This document shows positions 9,839 to 20,100 of a stretch of DNA of 28,547 nt, piece by piece. Location of the stretch: positions 1-28,547 of the forward strand of contig CALSCR010002686.1 of the NCBI GenBank assembly GCA_943704495.1. Reading direction: 5' to 3'. The notes beneath the pieces were generated by a model. It searched no databases and was not told where the DNA came from. It was given only the letters and a program-made list of their open reading frames with translations. The position numbers were made by a program, and so were the translations under genes. The stretch comes from Pigoraptor chileana (taxonomy: Eukaryota > Opisthokonta > Filasterea). Numbering within the stretch: position 1 is the first letter of the stretch; the number at the start of each line of letters is the position of its first letter.

Positions 9839-9846
9839 TCACGTGA
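9839..9846. promoter_or_regulatory. TCACGTGA E-box upstream of the capsid-like gene
   Basis: A perfect octamer 323 nt upstream of the candidate start codon at 10162. It is identical to the sites near RRP1 and the methyltransferase gene. Confidence 0.3.
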
Positions 9847-9906
9847 TCTGGCAAATTTGTAGGGCTGTAGCTGGCCGGGTGCGGGTGTTGCGTCCTGGGG
9901 ATGTCA

Positions 9907-9967
9907 GTTGTCCCGGAGATCTCCCGGTTGTCCCGGACATCCGGGACAGCCCGGAGGCCCTATAAAT
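9907..9967 (+). promoter_or_regulatory. GTTGTCCCGGA repeats, inverted repeat and TATA-like box
   Basis: GTTGTCCCGGA occurs at 9907-9917 and again, exactly, at 9927-9937. The second copy is half of the inverted repeat TGTCCCGGA-ca-TCCGGGACA (9929-9948). TATAAAT follows at 9961-9967, about 195 nt before the ATG of the capsid-like gene. A dyad beside a TATA box is typical of a protein-binding promoter site. Function is inferred. Confidence 0.4.
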
Positions 9968-10161
9968 GGGTGCAAAAGCATTGAAACGTTGCCTGTTCCG
10001 AACATTGCTTTATATAGAGAACATAATACGCAAACACAGCTACAAATAGAGTTCTATAAATAGCAAGAGTTATAGTGTGAATGTTTTAACCGGATCTACG
10101 GATTGCGCGCAATGTTTATAGAGTCTCACAGCTAAAATATTGATCTCGTCCTTGTTGTCAC

Positions 10162-11491
10162 ATGCGATCCTTGAATGGCAGTTGCTGTTACAGTGTCACA
10201 CTGCAAAATTTGACGTTCACGATGGACATGATCGCGGTAGGAGGATCGTCGCCCGCAGCAAATTCTACAGTCTTGTTTCGAAAATGTTTTCCGTTTATCT
10301 CTCGAATGCGCATGATACTTCGTTCGACTGTGGTGCTTGATTTAACTGAGTTTGATACGCTGTTTGCACTTATTAACTCCCAGGTGACAGCAGAATATGC
10401 CAACTCTGTTGGCGCTGTTTGTTATCGCGGAGGACAGGATGAGATCAAGGCCCATCGCATGGTTAATATAACACCAGCGACGATCGCGGGGGTTGCTAGT
10501 AGGTATCTCAGTGATGAAGAAAATCGGTGGGCTGTTTCGACTACTGCACCGACTAAGTCAACTCAACGCTATCGTTTCCAGATCCCCGCTGCTCTTGTTC
10601 CCTATGCACGCAGCACCCTTCCGTATTACGCCAGTGGTCAGTCCCTTTTCTCGATTGAATTTACAGTGGCGACACGAATGGCTGACGTTTTCCAACTCGT
10701 TACTGGAATTTCTGGCTCTCCCCCGACAATCCCTACAGGCCTAACGATCACTAACCCATGCTACGCAAACTTGATCAAAGTAAGTGACAATGCTATTCTC
10801 ATATGCAATTGGTTTGTTCACCAAACGGTTTCTCCACTCAGTACCTTAACTGTTCAACAGAGACGTTTCAGGGTCAGTCGTTCTCAGCACAAGCTGTCAA
10901 AAGGAACCCGCTGCAGACAAAAGCGCAGTCAATTCAATACATTGTTTCAGTATTCAACCGATTATTGATGGAACTAACTCTGGTATGATCCACGACGGCT
11001 TTACTAGCTATGGTCGTGATGTGACGTCGTTTTCGTGTAGATTGAATGGAATGCCAGCACCGTTTACCAGTCTTGAGGTCGATGTCGAGAATGGAGGTGC
11101 TTTAATGGAGCTACAACGATTGTTTAGTCCTAGCACTCAGGGCAGTATTGATGATCACCCCCCGAACTTTATTTTTCAACAGCATCGAAAGGCAGCACCA
11201 CCTTTCGCAGCTCCGACCGATGTTGCGACCTTTGCAGACGTTATTTCTATTGCACAGCACCGCTCGGGTGTTTTCTGTGTTGACCTGTGTGATGTTGAGT
11301 GCCAGTATGATTCTTTCATCGCGAAGTCGGGCTTTAACAGCGCTTCTAACAACGGATCTGAGGTTCTAATCGAAGTTACTCATAATGCTTTCCCTGTTGG
11401 ATTGCAAAATTGCGAGGTTCATTTCTGGGTCTTGTATGAAGCTGAACTTCAGATGTCGTCTCAAGGCGTGCGTGTTTACTACTCGCGTTAA
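10162..11491 (+). CDS. Endogenous viral double-jelly-roll major capsid-like protein (polinton-like virus / virophage type)
   Basis: The coding stretch changes frame twice. Frame 1 runs 10162 to about 10779, where a canonical GTAAGT donor (10780) pairs with CTCCACTCAG ending at 10841. A 31-nt piece in frame 3 follows; GTCAGT (10873) to GCGCAG (10928) would make a second intron, and the last frame runs 10929-11491. That model gives about 403 residues; plain frameshifts in a decaying copy are the alternative. Features I associate with double-jelly-roll capsid proteins are the early LTEFDTLFALINSQV helix, the LPYYASGQSLFSIEFTVATR strand pair near the end of the first barrel, TSYGRDVTSFSCRLNG opening the second, the FIAKSGFNSASNNGSEVLI block, and the closing EVHFWVLYEAELQM strands. 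The family call rests on pattern, without a database search. Base composition looks more AT-rich than in neighbouring host genes. No integrase, ATPase or DNA polymerase is nearby. Confidence 0.6.
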
Positions 11492-11545
11492 TGATTTTTA
11501 TCTATCGGCGGAATATAGTGGGAGGCTGCGGAGAACACCATAACA

Positions 11546-11566
11546 ATGGGGACAGCGTGTCCCCAT
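11546..11566 (+). terminator. Hairpin downstream of the capsid-like gene
   Basis: ATGGGGACA, gcg, TGTCCCCAT is a perfect 9-bp stem with a 3-nt loop, 55 nt after the capsid-like stop codon. Flanking GGAGG and CCTCC (11521-11525 and 11571-11575) could extend the fold. Palindromic hairpins mark transcript 3' ends in mimiviruses and related virophages, so a viral-type 3' end signal is possible. Confidence 0.4.
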
Positions 11567-12003
11567 AACCCCTCCATAATATACCATTCACAGCCTACCA
11601 ATCAAGCGATCAAAGATCGCGCCACTGACTAGATCACAACTCGAGTCAGAAATCGGGTCGGTCGATAGTCGCATACGGTCTAAGGAAGTCGAGTAGCATG
11701 ATTAGAAAACCATACGGGACAGCAGACTACACACAGGGCCTCAGCCTACATACGGGGTGTTGAACCAGCCCAGTACAGCGGTCTCACGGCTCAACTGGCG
11801 TCTTGGTTTTGGACTCGCGGATGTAGATGATGTTGAACACATACGGGGTGTGAGTGCGTAGTACAGTGTTCGGTCTTCAGTGTCTGTTATATGAGTCCAA
11901 AGTCCTACATAACACACAAGCATGGCATGCACACTGTGCTTCCCTGATATCGCACGCTTGTAAAAAAGGTTGAAAACATGCGGCGGCTTCACCTAATTGA
12001 ACT

Positions 12004-12011
12004 TCACGTGA
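12004..12011. promoter_or_regulatory. TCACGTGA E-box just upstream of the methyltransferase gene
   Basis: A perfect octamer ending 42 nt before the ATG at 12054, the closest of the six copies to a start codon. It may lie in the promoter or 5' leader. Confidence 0.4.
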
Positions 12012-12053
12012 GTGGCAGCATAGTCTAAATTGGTTACTCTCAACCGCAGCATT

Positions 12054-12836
12054 ATGGAGAGTCGGCAGGAAGAAGATGCGAACTTACCCCCCACGGATAT
12101 TCTGCATTACCTATGGACCAACAATCCATACAGCCTGATTGGCATCGGTGGCTCTTATCGCGCAGCCGTTATCGACGTCATTCCTTTCCTTGAACGGGGC
12201 TTGCGTGACACTAATTCAACCAGCGTTGTGGATCTTTGCAGTGGCGGCGGCGGCCCCCTCCCTTCGATCCACGATGCATTACCAGGTGTTTCGATAACGT
12301 TGACTGATCTTTTTCCGAACATTCCCGCCTTCAAGGCCGCTGCCCACGGACGACCCAGACTGACGTTCGAGAGTAAGCCGGTCGATGCAACAGATTGTCC
12401 CCGGCATCTCACTGGTTTCCGGACTATGTTTTTGTCAGCACACCACTTTACCCCGTCGCTTCTGCAAAGGATCGTGGCAGATGCAGTCGACAAGAATGCC
12501 GGCATCGCGCTATTCGAGCTGCAAAAGCGCTCGCTTTCAAGCATGCTGGCTTCGTTGTTTCTCCTCCCCTTGCTTGTGATGGCGGCGACACCGTTTGTGG
12601 GGCCATTTTCATTCTCCCGCTTCCTGTTCACCTATATCATTCCTGTCATTCCGTTTATCGTCACTTTCGACGGATTTGTGTCGTGCCTGCGCACACACTC
12701 TGAGTCGGAGCTGAGGGACATTGCCGATCGTGCAGATCCGCTGCGGCGTTTCAGCTGGACGTATGGAGAATCGCGTCCGATGCCCGCAGTAGTTGTCACC
12801 GCTTTTATGGGCGTGCCAAGGCAGCGGAAGACATAG
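12054..12836 (+). CDS. SAM-dependent methyltransferase-like protein with hydrophobic C-terminal half
   Basis: A single-exon frame of 260 residues ending in TAG. The ATG at 12054 is the first true ATG of the frame, which is open a further 24 nt upstream. The class I methyltransferase motif I is clear at residues 58-67 (VVDLCSGGGG). It is followed by LPGVSITLTDLFPN, where the acidic residue after the second strand would bind the SAM ribose. Residues about 165-220 are strongly hydrophobic with two likely membrane or hairpin segments (LASLFLLPLLVMAATPFVG; FLFTYIIPVIPFIVTFDGF). The end has a FSWTYGESRP motif. Similar proteins in bacteria and eukaryotes are annotated only as methyltransferases; the substrate is unknown. 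The gene converges with the AIP-like gene and borders the virus-derived block, but its composition looks host-like. Confidence 0.8.
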   Translation: MESRQEEDANLPPTDILHYLWTNNPYSLIGIGGSYRAAVIDVIPFLERGLRDTNSTSVVDLCSGGGGPLPSIHDALPGVSITLTDLFPNIPAFKAAAHGRPRLTFESKPVDATDCPRHLTGFRTMFLSAHHFTPSLLQRIVADAVDKNAGIALFELQKRSLSSMLASLFLLPLLVMAATPFVGPFSFSRFLFTYIIPVIPFIVTFDGFVSCLRTHSESELRDIADRADPLRRFSWTYGESRPMPAVVVTAFMGVPRQRKT

Positions 12837-13432
12837 ACCTTTATCACTGGTAACTGCATGGGCTTTGGTGCGCTTTTTGTTGTACGTGTGGTGAATGAGT
12901 CGACGGAATGTATACTATTTTTGTTGGAGAGTTGTGATGGCTACTACTGAATTTGATTACTTGATGGCGCCATATGCACCACAGTGTGCAGCATTGGATC
13001 CGATTGGCGCCGAAGTATCCCCACAGTATCCCCACAAATCCCCCAATCCCACAAAAGCGGAATAGAGAATGACGGCTGTTGCACACCACATTTCAGCCTA
13101 ACCAACATGTATACCACAGGTACTAAGGTAGTAGTAGCATTGTATGCACAGGTGGAATCACAGATTTGTATCTGGGCGTATAGTACTTGTCATGCCCTTA
13201 CGTCCCTGGTTTGGCTTGACACCAACCGAACAAAGCGACAGAGAGACAGAGTAACCTTCCGAACTCGAAGTCAAAACTCGTAAGGCACAAACGTACTAGA
13301 CAATTGACAGCCACAAACAGAGAACTAAGAGAGATAAGCGTGAAAGAAAGCGAGAGATATAAAAACACAAAAAGCAAAACAAAAGACTGTGCCGAGACGC
13401 CAGCGGGAACGCGCAACAAGCGGCAACAGCGC
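12837..13432. other. Intergenic region between convergent genes
   Basis: 3' flanks of the methyltransferase and AIP-like genes. It contains a short C-rich repetitive patch (TATCCCCACA twice near 13016-13035) and an A-rich stretch at 13310-13385. No gene was recognised. Confidence 0.6.
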
Positions 13433-15255
13433 TCATCGCGCAAACATGCCCTTGAACATGTCCTTCTCCTTCTTTCTTGCGGCGTCCATCTTGGCATTGA
13501 CCAGCCGCATCTCTTTCTTGGCCTCGGCGTTGTCGGGATCAAGGACTTCCACCAGCACCAAGTCCTTTTCAGCAAGCTCAAGATCGCGACCCCTCCGCGC
13601 ATGGGCCTGTCCACGCCGAAAAAGAGCCTTTATGTTCTTGGGATCTTTCTCGAGAATCGTGGACGTGTGCTTGATGACTTCCTCCCAATCCTCGAGTTTG
13701 CCCTTGCACGCGGCGTAGTTCAGCTGGCACGTGACGAGGAGTGTGTCGAGCGGGTGGGGGTCACCAGGACGACGCTCCACCATGACCTGCTCGCAGTAGG
13801 CAATGGCGAAGCCGTACTTTTCGGCGGCTTTCGCAAACTCGCCCCTCTTGTACAGCTCATTGCCCTCGTCCTTTAGACGCGGCACGGCATCCCGCTTCTC
13901 GTCGAGAGACATCTCCCAATGGTCCTTGGTGAAGGTCCCGGCCTCTTCCACGCGGAGAAGCTCAATCTCAAACCGCATATCACGCCCGTAGAGGTCAACA
14001 AGGTCGCCGTTTTCCTTCAACATCTTCTGCATGCCAGCGCCGCAGCACGCATGGCCCCCGTCGTCATCATCGACGCGCGCCTTTCTCTCCTTCTTCCTCT
14101 TTCGTTTCTCCGGGTTGGTTGAGGGAGCAGCGCACGCGCCGTCCCAACACGCGCTCGAGTGCGTGTGGTCGTGGGCATCAGTACCGCACACAGTCGTTTC
14201 TCCATTGTGCGAGTGTCCGTGACCGTGTTCGTCGTCATGACTGTGTCCATGTGCACACGCCTGACTATCGTCGCCATGGGCGTGGCTGTGTCCGTGTGCG
14301 TGATTACCTCCATGGCTGTCTGCGTGTGCATCCGATCCACAAGAGGACCCGTCCGCATGGCTGTGACCGTGCCCAGAGTGGGCGTGGCTGTGCCCGTGTC
14401 CCGCGTCATGACAGCCGTCGTCCTCGTCCTCTTCTTCATCCTCTTCTTCTTCTCTCTTCTTCTTATCTTGCTTTCGCAGAACTTGCGCCAGCTGTGGGTA
14501 CCCACTCGAGTACTGCGGCGCGTGAATTAGAAAGTGTCACAACATGGCTTGTACTGCATCGAAATCAGCGACCCACACTGGATAGGAAAGCCCAACTCAC
14601 TACAATGTGCAATGTGCACATAAGTTCAATACCCAAAAAACAATAGCGACACTTATCTGCGAAACTCAGTCCACAATCCAATCGGACACAAATATTCTCA
14701 GACACGCGACTCCAGAGCCTCAGACAGGATGCAGTTACAACCCACCTCGGAAGTGCAATTAAACACAGCCTTTTCACCGATGCGCATCGACTTGACGGCG
14801 GGTTCCCAGGCTTTGATGCAGAACTCCTTGCCCATGCGAAGCTCAAATGGGCCGAGACGCATCTCGTAGCTTGAATCTACCTTGGTGCCATCATCGCGAT
14901 ATGCGACGTAATGGATGACAGCCTGATGCCGTTGTGCAAATGACGGCGGTGCATCATACGACACAAGCGCAATCAGAAACAGACGAGACGGACTGCACTA
15001 CTGCATTTTGCAGCAGTGATAACAGCAACAACAACACATCGGAGTTTATGGCGCGCCCACTCCTAGTGGGTCATCGTATAAACTCCCTCAACGCACCCAA
15101 CACGACGTCAAAACAACGCCATCGCATCCAGTACAATCGCATACCTTTGCACCCTTTGCGCACACAGGAAGTTGCCCAGTGCCCTCCCGCAATACTTTCT
15201 TCTTGATGCCGCTGTCAGGAGTGACCTCAACAAATCCATCTTCCAGATTCGCCAT
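13433..15255 (-). CDS. AIP: AIP-type immunophilin (FKBP-like + TPR) with a large His-rich insertion
   Basis: My three-exon model is 15255-15145, 14922-14746 and 14512-13433, all phase 0 with GT-AG introns of 222 and 233 nt, giving 455 residues; animal AIP is about 330. AIP proteins are Hsp90 co-chaperones: a catalytically weak FKBP-like domain followed by TPRs that bind the Hsp90/Hsp70 C-terminus. The FKBP-like part opens with GIKKKVLREGTGQLP and continues with AVIHYVAYRDDGTKVDSSYE and MRIGEKAVFNC. The C-terminal part has HACCGAGMQ, the family's EIELLRVEEAGTFTKDHWEM linker, then TPRs from residue about 306 (KDEGNELYKRGEFAKAAEKY). Between them sit an acidic run (about 117-128), a His/Gly/Ser/Asp-rich segment of about 85 residues with roughly 25 His in GHGHSHAH-type repeats (about 130-215), and a basic cluster. 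The insertion is in frame and exonic, and suggests metal binding. Confidence 0.88.
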
Positions 15256-16063
15256 TCTACATGACGCTAAAAATTAGACAAGGATATAGCAGGTTCCGCC
15301 CTTTGGCAAAAATTGAAGTCACTTCCTATGTGTTGCTACGTTGCTTCCCCTTCGGTCGCGATACATATCCAAGGGTGTTGTTGCGTGACATGCCACATCG
15401 CGGAAGTATGCACGGTCAGTCTTCTGAAATGTGGCTGTCTGCGATGCTGCCTATGTCGACAGTCTCAGTGCCGCACAGACTGGCAGCGGCGGAATCGGCT
15501 CTCAGAGTAATGGTCAGGAATGTTCGGCGGTTTCACACAGAAGTTGCGAGAAGTCGGCTAAAATAGTCAATACTTCCACAATTTGCCGAGCACTCGGCGA
15601 ATGCAGGAGTGTGCCCGGCCCGATGCCGGCTGGCCGGCCGGCCCGCCCGATGCACACTGCCGACCGGCACTGGCAGTGGCAGCTCACAGTCCTCACTGAG
15701 TATATACTTCAGAAACTTTTGTGCTACAGAAAAACAATTATGCATGTGCCAGTGCAATACTGCCCGCGGGTGCTGCCAGTGTTCGGCCTAACCTCGAGAC
15801 CACAAAAGGCACATTGTCGAAAGAATGCCAGGAATGAACAATACCCGTGTGTGAAAGGTGCGTCAGAAACGCAAAGCGATCTCGACTACGGATGCGAAGT
15901 GCCCATGCCGGATGCGCCGAACGCAGAAGCACAACTGACACAGGACCAACTAGTTCAATATTTTCGTCATACTTCCGTTGTTGCTATCCACCTATAAAAT
16001 CGCACCTTCTCCCCCCACTGGCAAGTAGGCTTCACTTCTATCAGTTGCTGCCGCACTGTCACA
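15256..16063. other. Intergenic region between divergent genes
   Basis: Shared upstream region of the AIP-like gene (minus) and the small unknown gene (plus). It includes a CCGGCCGG palindromic patch at about 15620-15655 and the TATA box at 15993. A 188-codon frame at 15431-15997 lacks recognisable features and overlaps that TATA box, so I do not call it. Confidence 0.5.
15993..15999 (+). promoter_or_regulatory. TATA box of the small unknown gene
   Basis: TATAAAA, flanked by CC and TCGC, lies 71 nt upstream of the ATG at 16064. That spacing fits a core promoter with a start site roughly 30 nt downstream and a short leader. Confidence 0.55.
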
Positions 16064-16511
16064 ATGTCTGGATCGGGTCACGATGATGAGAGAAAGGAAG
16101 ATGCACCCGGGTGGAGCATGCCTGGCAGTGCAACCGTGCAAGCCGCTGCGGCCATGATTCCAGGCTTATTTGGTGCATTTGTGCCCCATCAGCCAGCCTA
16201 TGTTGGGGACGATGCCGAAATCAACAGCAGACCCGGTACGCATTCACCTCTGTAGTTGCTTCAATTATTCTCAGTTGTGTTTTCACATTATTTGCATGTT
16301 GTCACCCGTTATCCCTATTCCTATATAAATGCACTCCAATAACATATGTATTTCTCCGTTTTTAGGCATTCACAAGGTGGATGCACTTGGAAGCGGGAAT
16401 CTTCCCATTGGAGACATCGGATTGAAGCCATTAGGACCCCTGGCGCCCGCGCAGCACAACTTTGATGACAACATCACCGGAAACGAACCCATACCTTCTC
16501 AGCAGCATTAA
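16064..16511 (+). CDS. Small two-exon protein of unknown function
   Basis: Exons 16064-16235 and 16366-16511 are joined in phase 1 across a 130-nt intron with donor CCG|GTACGC and acceptor CTCCGTTTTTAG. The product is 105 residues. The N-terminal half is Ser/Gly/Asp-rich then Ala/Pro-rich (GSATVQAAAAMIPGLFG). The C-terminal half is Gly/Leu/Pro-rich with a loose LGSGNLPIGDIGLKPLGPLA repeat. There are no Cys residues, no signal peptide and no obvious membrane segment. I do not recognise a family. The TATA box and clean splice signals argue that it is a real gene. Confidence 0.65.
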
Positions 16512-17130
16512 GTCTAGACAAGCGCCCGCGTGCTCTCAAAGTCGCCGCAAACACATTGATCAAAGCTGCATTCCAATCACTATTAATGACACAACCCCCC
16601 CCACCTCCTGCCGGCACCCGTCGCTCATAACGGCAATTCAGCCGTGCGTGCGTGCGTGCGTATGTGCATGTGTGTGTGTATGTGTATACATATATATATA
16701 TATACTGCCGGTTGAAGGCTGGGAGTCGGCTGATCACACCGGCCGGCAGTGTCGGCCGCTTCAATCGCCCCGTGCCGACTGAGTGCACCGAAGTTGTGTG
16801 AAGTTGATCCAGTAGATCTTTTCAACTGCTTCTCTTAGATGGCTCACTCTCTAAAAACGGCACAACGTAGCCGGCAAATGGCGTGCGTCACTGATTGGGC
16901 TGATGCCGACGACTAGTACAAGCCCCGAGAATTGGGCAATCGTCACACACGAGTGTTGATAATTTACTCACACTGGATTAAGTCTGACGCGCGGCACGCA
17001 AACGATGCACGGGCACAATAACACTCAATAATGGAACGATAAAAAAGCAACAAAAAAAACAACAAACAACAAACAGACAAACAAAGAAAGGCAAGTGAGG
17101 ATTAATCACGTCAATCACTGTGGATGGAGA
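16512..17130. other. Intergenic region with simple repeats
   Basis: 3' flanks of the small gene and of the TmcB-like gene. A TGCG/TG repeat runs into a TA repeat at about 16643-16702. CCGGCCGG words follow near 16740, and an A-rich stretch lies at 17040-17095. No gene was seen. Confidence 0.6.
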
Positions 17131-20100
17131 TCACGCATAGTCCTGACGAATGAGACTCGCAAAAGCGGGTGTTGATTTGAGCACATCGGGTGTCACGCAC
17201 AGCAGCAAGACCTGCAGCTTCTTGGCGTCGTGGTTCGCACGGCCGGCGATGGGCATCAGCAGCAAAACGTACACCGCGCCGACAAGACAGCAAAAGACAA
17301 TCGTCCCCACGAGATGTTGACTCTGGAGGGCCTTGACGTCGTCGGTGAGTGTTGTGCCGAACATTTCCGTCATTTGCACCATGGACGAGCGCAAATATTG
17401 GTCCAGAAACGTGTCCATAACACTCATGCTGGATTCATCGACAAAGGCCTTCACTGTCGATATCGAACGTGGAATGGGCATAGTGTACGCAGGCACGCGA
17501 AGAATCTTGCAATCGCGGATGAACGACTGGAACGCGACAGACAGCCCGTTCGAAAGAAGACCGCCGTAGAATGTTGGGCAGTCGGGGGGCGATGCGGTGG
17601 CGCATCCATCCTTGAACAAAAGCGTCTGAAAGCGGGGCTCTGTCGCAGTGCCCGGTATCCCAAGGGCAGCGTTGCCATACAGCAGGTCGTTGTGGAGCTG
17701 CAATGCATCGAGCGTCACGTTGGTAAAGAGTTCGTTTGTGTGCACGAGTCGCTCAGTGGTGTTGGCGACGGCGAGCTCTCTGATGAGGTAGAAAGAGACG
17801 AGAGTGAGGTAGTTCTTCTTGTTCGAATAATTGACGGAGGCAGCCGTCGTCTCGTTCTTGGTGATGAACTTTGTGACAATTGCGTGCAATGCGGCAAAGA
17901 ACGCCACAGACATGGCAAGCAGTATCACCAAGAAGACAATGTTGCGTGCCTGGTTCACCCCAAACAGCTTTGCCCTCTGAGCGAGCGTGGGAATGGATCC
18001 CCGCTTGGCCTTCCGCCCGTGCGACCGCCCACGGCCACGGCGGTCGTGAGCGTTGCGGAGTGCAAGATTCACCATTGGCAGTTCAACCGCGGCAGACCCA
18101 TCGCCCTTTCCAGCACGTGACTTGGCGTGTCCCACATGGTCGTTGTCGTCGTTGTCCGTGTCGTTGCCTGAATATCCGTGATCCGATTTCATGCTGCTGC
18201 GCGGCACAAATTCGCCGTCAATGCCGTTGCCATCGTTACGCTCCTCTTCGTTCGCGCTGTCGTTGTCACCATCACGTCCGTCGTCCAGCGCCTCGCGTGA
18301 TTCGAGGCGGGAGCGGCAGTGGTCCGCCATGGCCGTCGCCACTTGCCTCGGCACCAAAAGGAAGAGCCAAATGACGGAGGTCTGACGCCTCTCGATGAGC
18401 ACTAGAAGCGGAAGGAGGACAAAAACGGTCGCAAAGACAGTAATGGCCATTGCAACCGCAACCTCGGTGTTCGCAGTCTTTGATGCGTCCTGGTTTGCAG
18501 AGACCGCTGACGCCTGGTACAGCTCCATTGACAGCTCGATTGCCTTTGCCGTTGTTGTGAGGGTGTTTTGCGTGATAAAGTACACGGACGGGTTATCCTC
18601 CGTGATGGCGCTTAGTGGCAAGCGGGAAATCGCACGTGCCTCGGATGTGAGCGCCTCGAGAAGGTTCCAAAGATTGTACATTTGCACTGCCTTCTCGCCG
18701 CCCTCGTACGTGTTGATGGGGATGGCAAGCGAAGTGTAGAGAAGCTGCTGCGCCGACGACATTGTCTTGAAGCTTTCGTACAAAATGGAGTGAATCTCGT
18801 CGAGACCGTCCGCGGAGTCTGACAGGCGCGATTGGAGCGTTGATGCATTGTACAGGCCGTAAATGTCGGCGTTGTTTAGCACGAGAAGCTCCGTCGTCTC
18901 GAGGATTTCGTAAATGTGGAGCCTCCGATCGGACGCTTGGATGACATTTTCCACTGCAGAAGCGTACTCTGTTGTGCGGCGGTCTAGATCGACATAGGAA
19001 ATCGCGGCGATGGCTATGATGCCTGCGACGGAGAGCAAGAGACAGACGCGGAGAACAGTGCCGAGGCGTCCGGTGCTGGCGCCGTCCCCGTAGAGAATGC
19101 GCTCGCGCACCCCGTCGATTCGCGAGGCCGTCGACGACGCATGCGATTCAGAAGTAACGCTGCGCGCTTTTTGCGGCCGTTGCATGTCGCTCAGGCTTCG
19201 ACGTCCCTCGTAGCTGTTGTTGCCAAATTGGGGCATCGCGTGCTCAACATCAACGCGCACCTCAGTGTCGGAGAGGTTTTGTGCGCTGCCGGTGGCACTG
19301 CCAGCATTGATGTCGTCGTCCCCGGCGGCGTCGGTGGTGTTAAATTGGACCTTTGAGTTCATTTTCACGAACTTGCGAGACTTCCTCGGGCTGCTTGTGT
19401 CCTCGGATGCCTCCTCCGGTGTGTTGGGGAGCTCATTCGGGAGCGTTTCGTTTGTGTAGGAGACGGGTCGATTCGTTGCTTCTTTCACACGGCTGCTGGA
19501 GGGAGGCCTCGGAATGATGGAGGCGTGCACATGGATGTCGTCGTCGTCCATGCTGTCGTCAGAGGTGTCTGCTTTGCGCGCGGCAGCAATGCTCATGAGC
19601 GGCGGCGGTTGACTCGATTCCTCCACAATTGCGTCCGGGATGCCTGCTCCCTGCTGGGGAAAGTCTGCGGAACATGCGAACCTCTTGCGTTCAATGGGCA
19701 CTGCCCTCTCCGCAATGTCGAAGCGGAGGACCAGCGCCGTTTCTCCAGACGTCGACGCAAGCGCAGACACTAATATGTTCGCTGTCACTTGCCCACGCGC
19801 CGTTGCCATCGAAACGGAATCAAACCGGCCCTTTTCCTTTAAAATTGTGTTCGTCGTGTCGTTCGTTTCACTATATGCAGATGCTTCGTACACGGCATAC
19901 TCTGGAACGACGCTCTGCGCATACAGCTTTGCTCCAGTGTTAAAGTCGTCCGGTACAATGCCAAAAAGGCCACCGCACGCCGCAGTGCACGTAATGATCG
20001 ATCCGTCACGAGCGACAATCATGTAGTTGTCCTCGGTGCCGTTAGTGGAGGTCGGCGCGACCGGCCGCATTGCCGCAAGAAAGATAATACGACCCGTCGG

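Larger units (their letters stand above)
8530..9960. other. Palindrome-rich, GC-rich repeat region
   Basis: No gene is supported over about 1.4 kb. Perfect palindromes include ACCGGCCGGT (8549-8558), CTGAGCCGGCTCAG (8570-8583) and CTGACGGCCGGCCGTCAG (9613-9630). GTTGTC/GACAAC is at 8617-8630. The CCGGCCGG-type words recur near 15620-15660, 16735-16745 and 24025, so this looks like a dispersed repeat family. Confidence 0.5.
11492..12053. other. Intergenic region after the capsid-like gene
   Basis: It contains the hairpin at 11546-11566 and an imperfect repeat in which CATACGGGGTGT occurs near 11750 and again near 11840. A TCACGTGA E-box is close to the methyltransferase start. No gene was recognised. 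Confidence 0.5.

Noticed and set aside
14119-14646. 175-codon plus-strand frame, Arg/His-rich
   Set aside because: It is the antisense of the His-rich exon of the AIP-like gene; the GHGHSH repeats guarantee long open frames on the opposite strand.
15431-15997. 188-codon plus-strand frame upstream of the small gene
   Set aside because: No domain, no splice context, passes through the palindromic patch and ends across the TATA box. Length alone is weak evidence.
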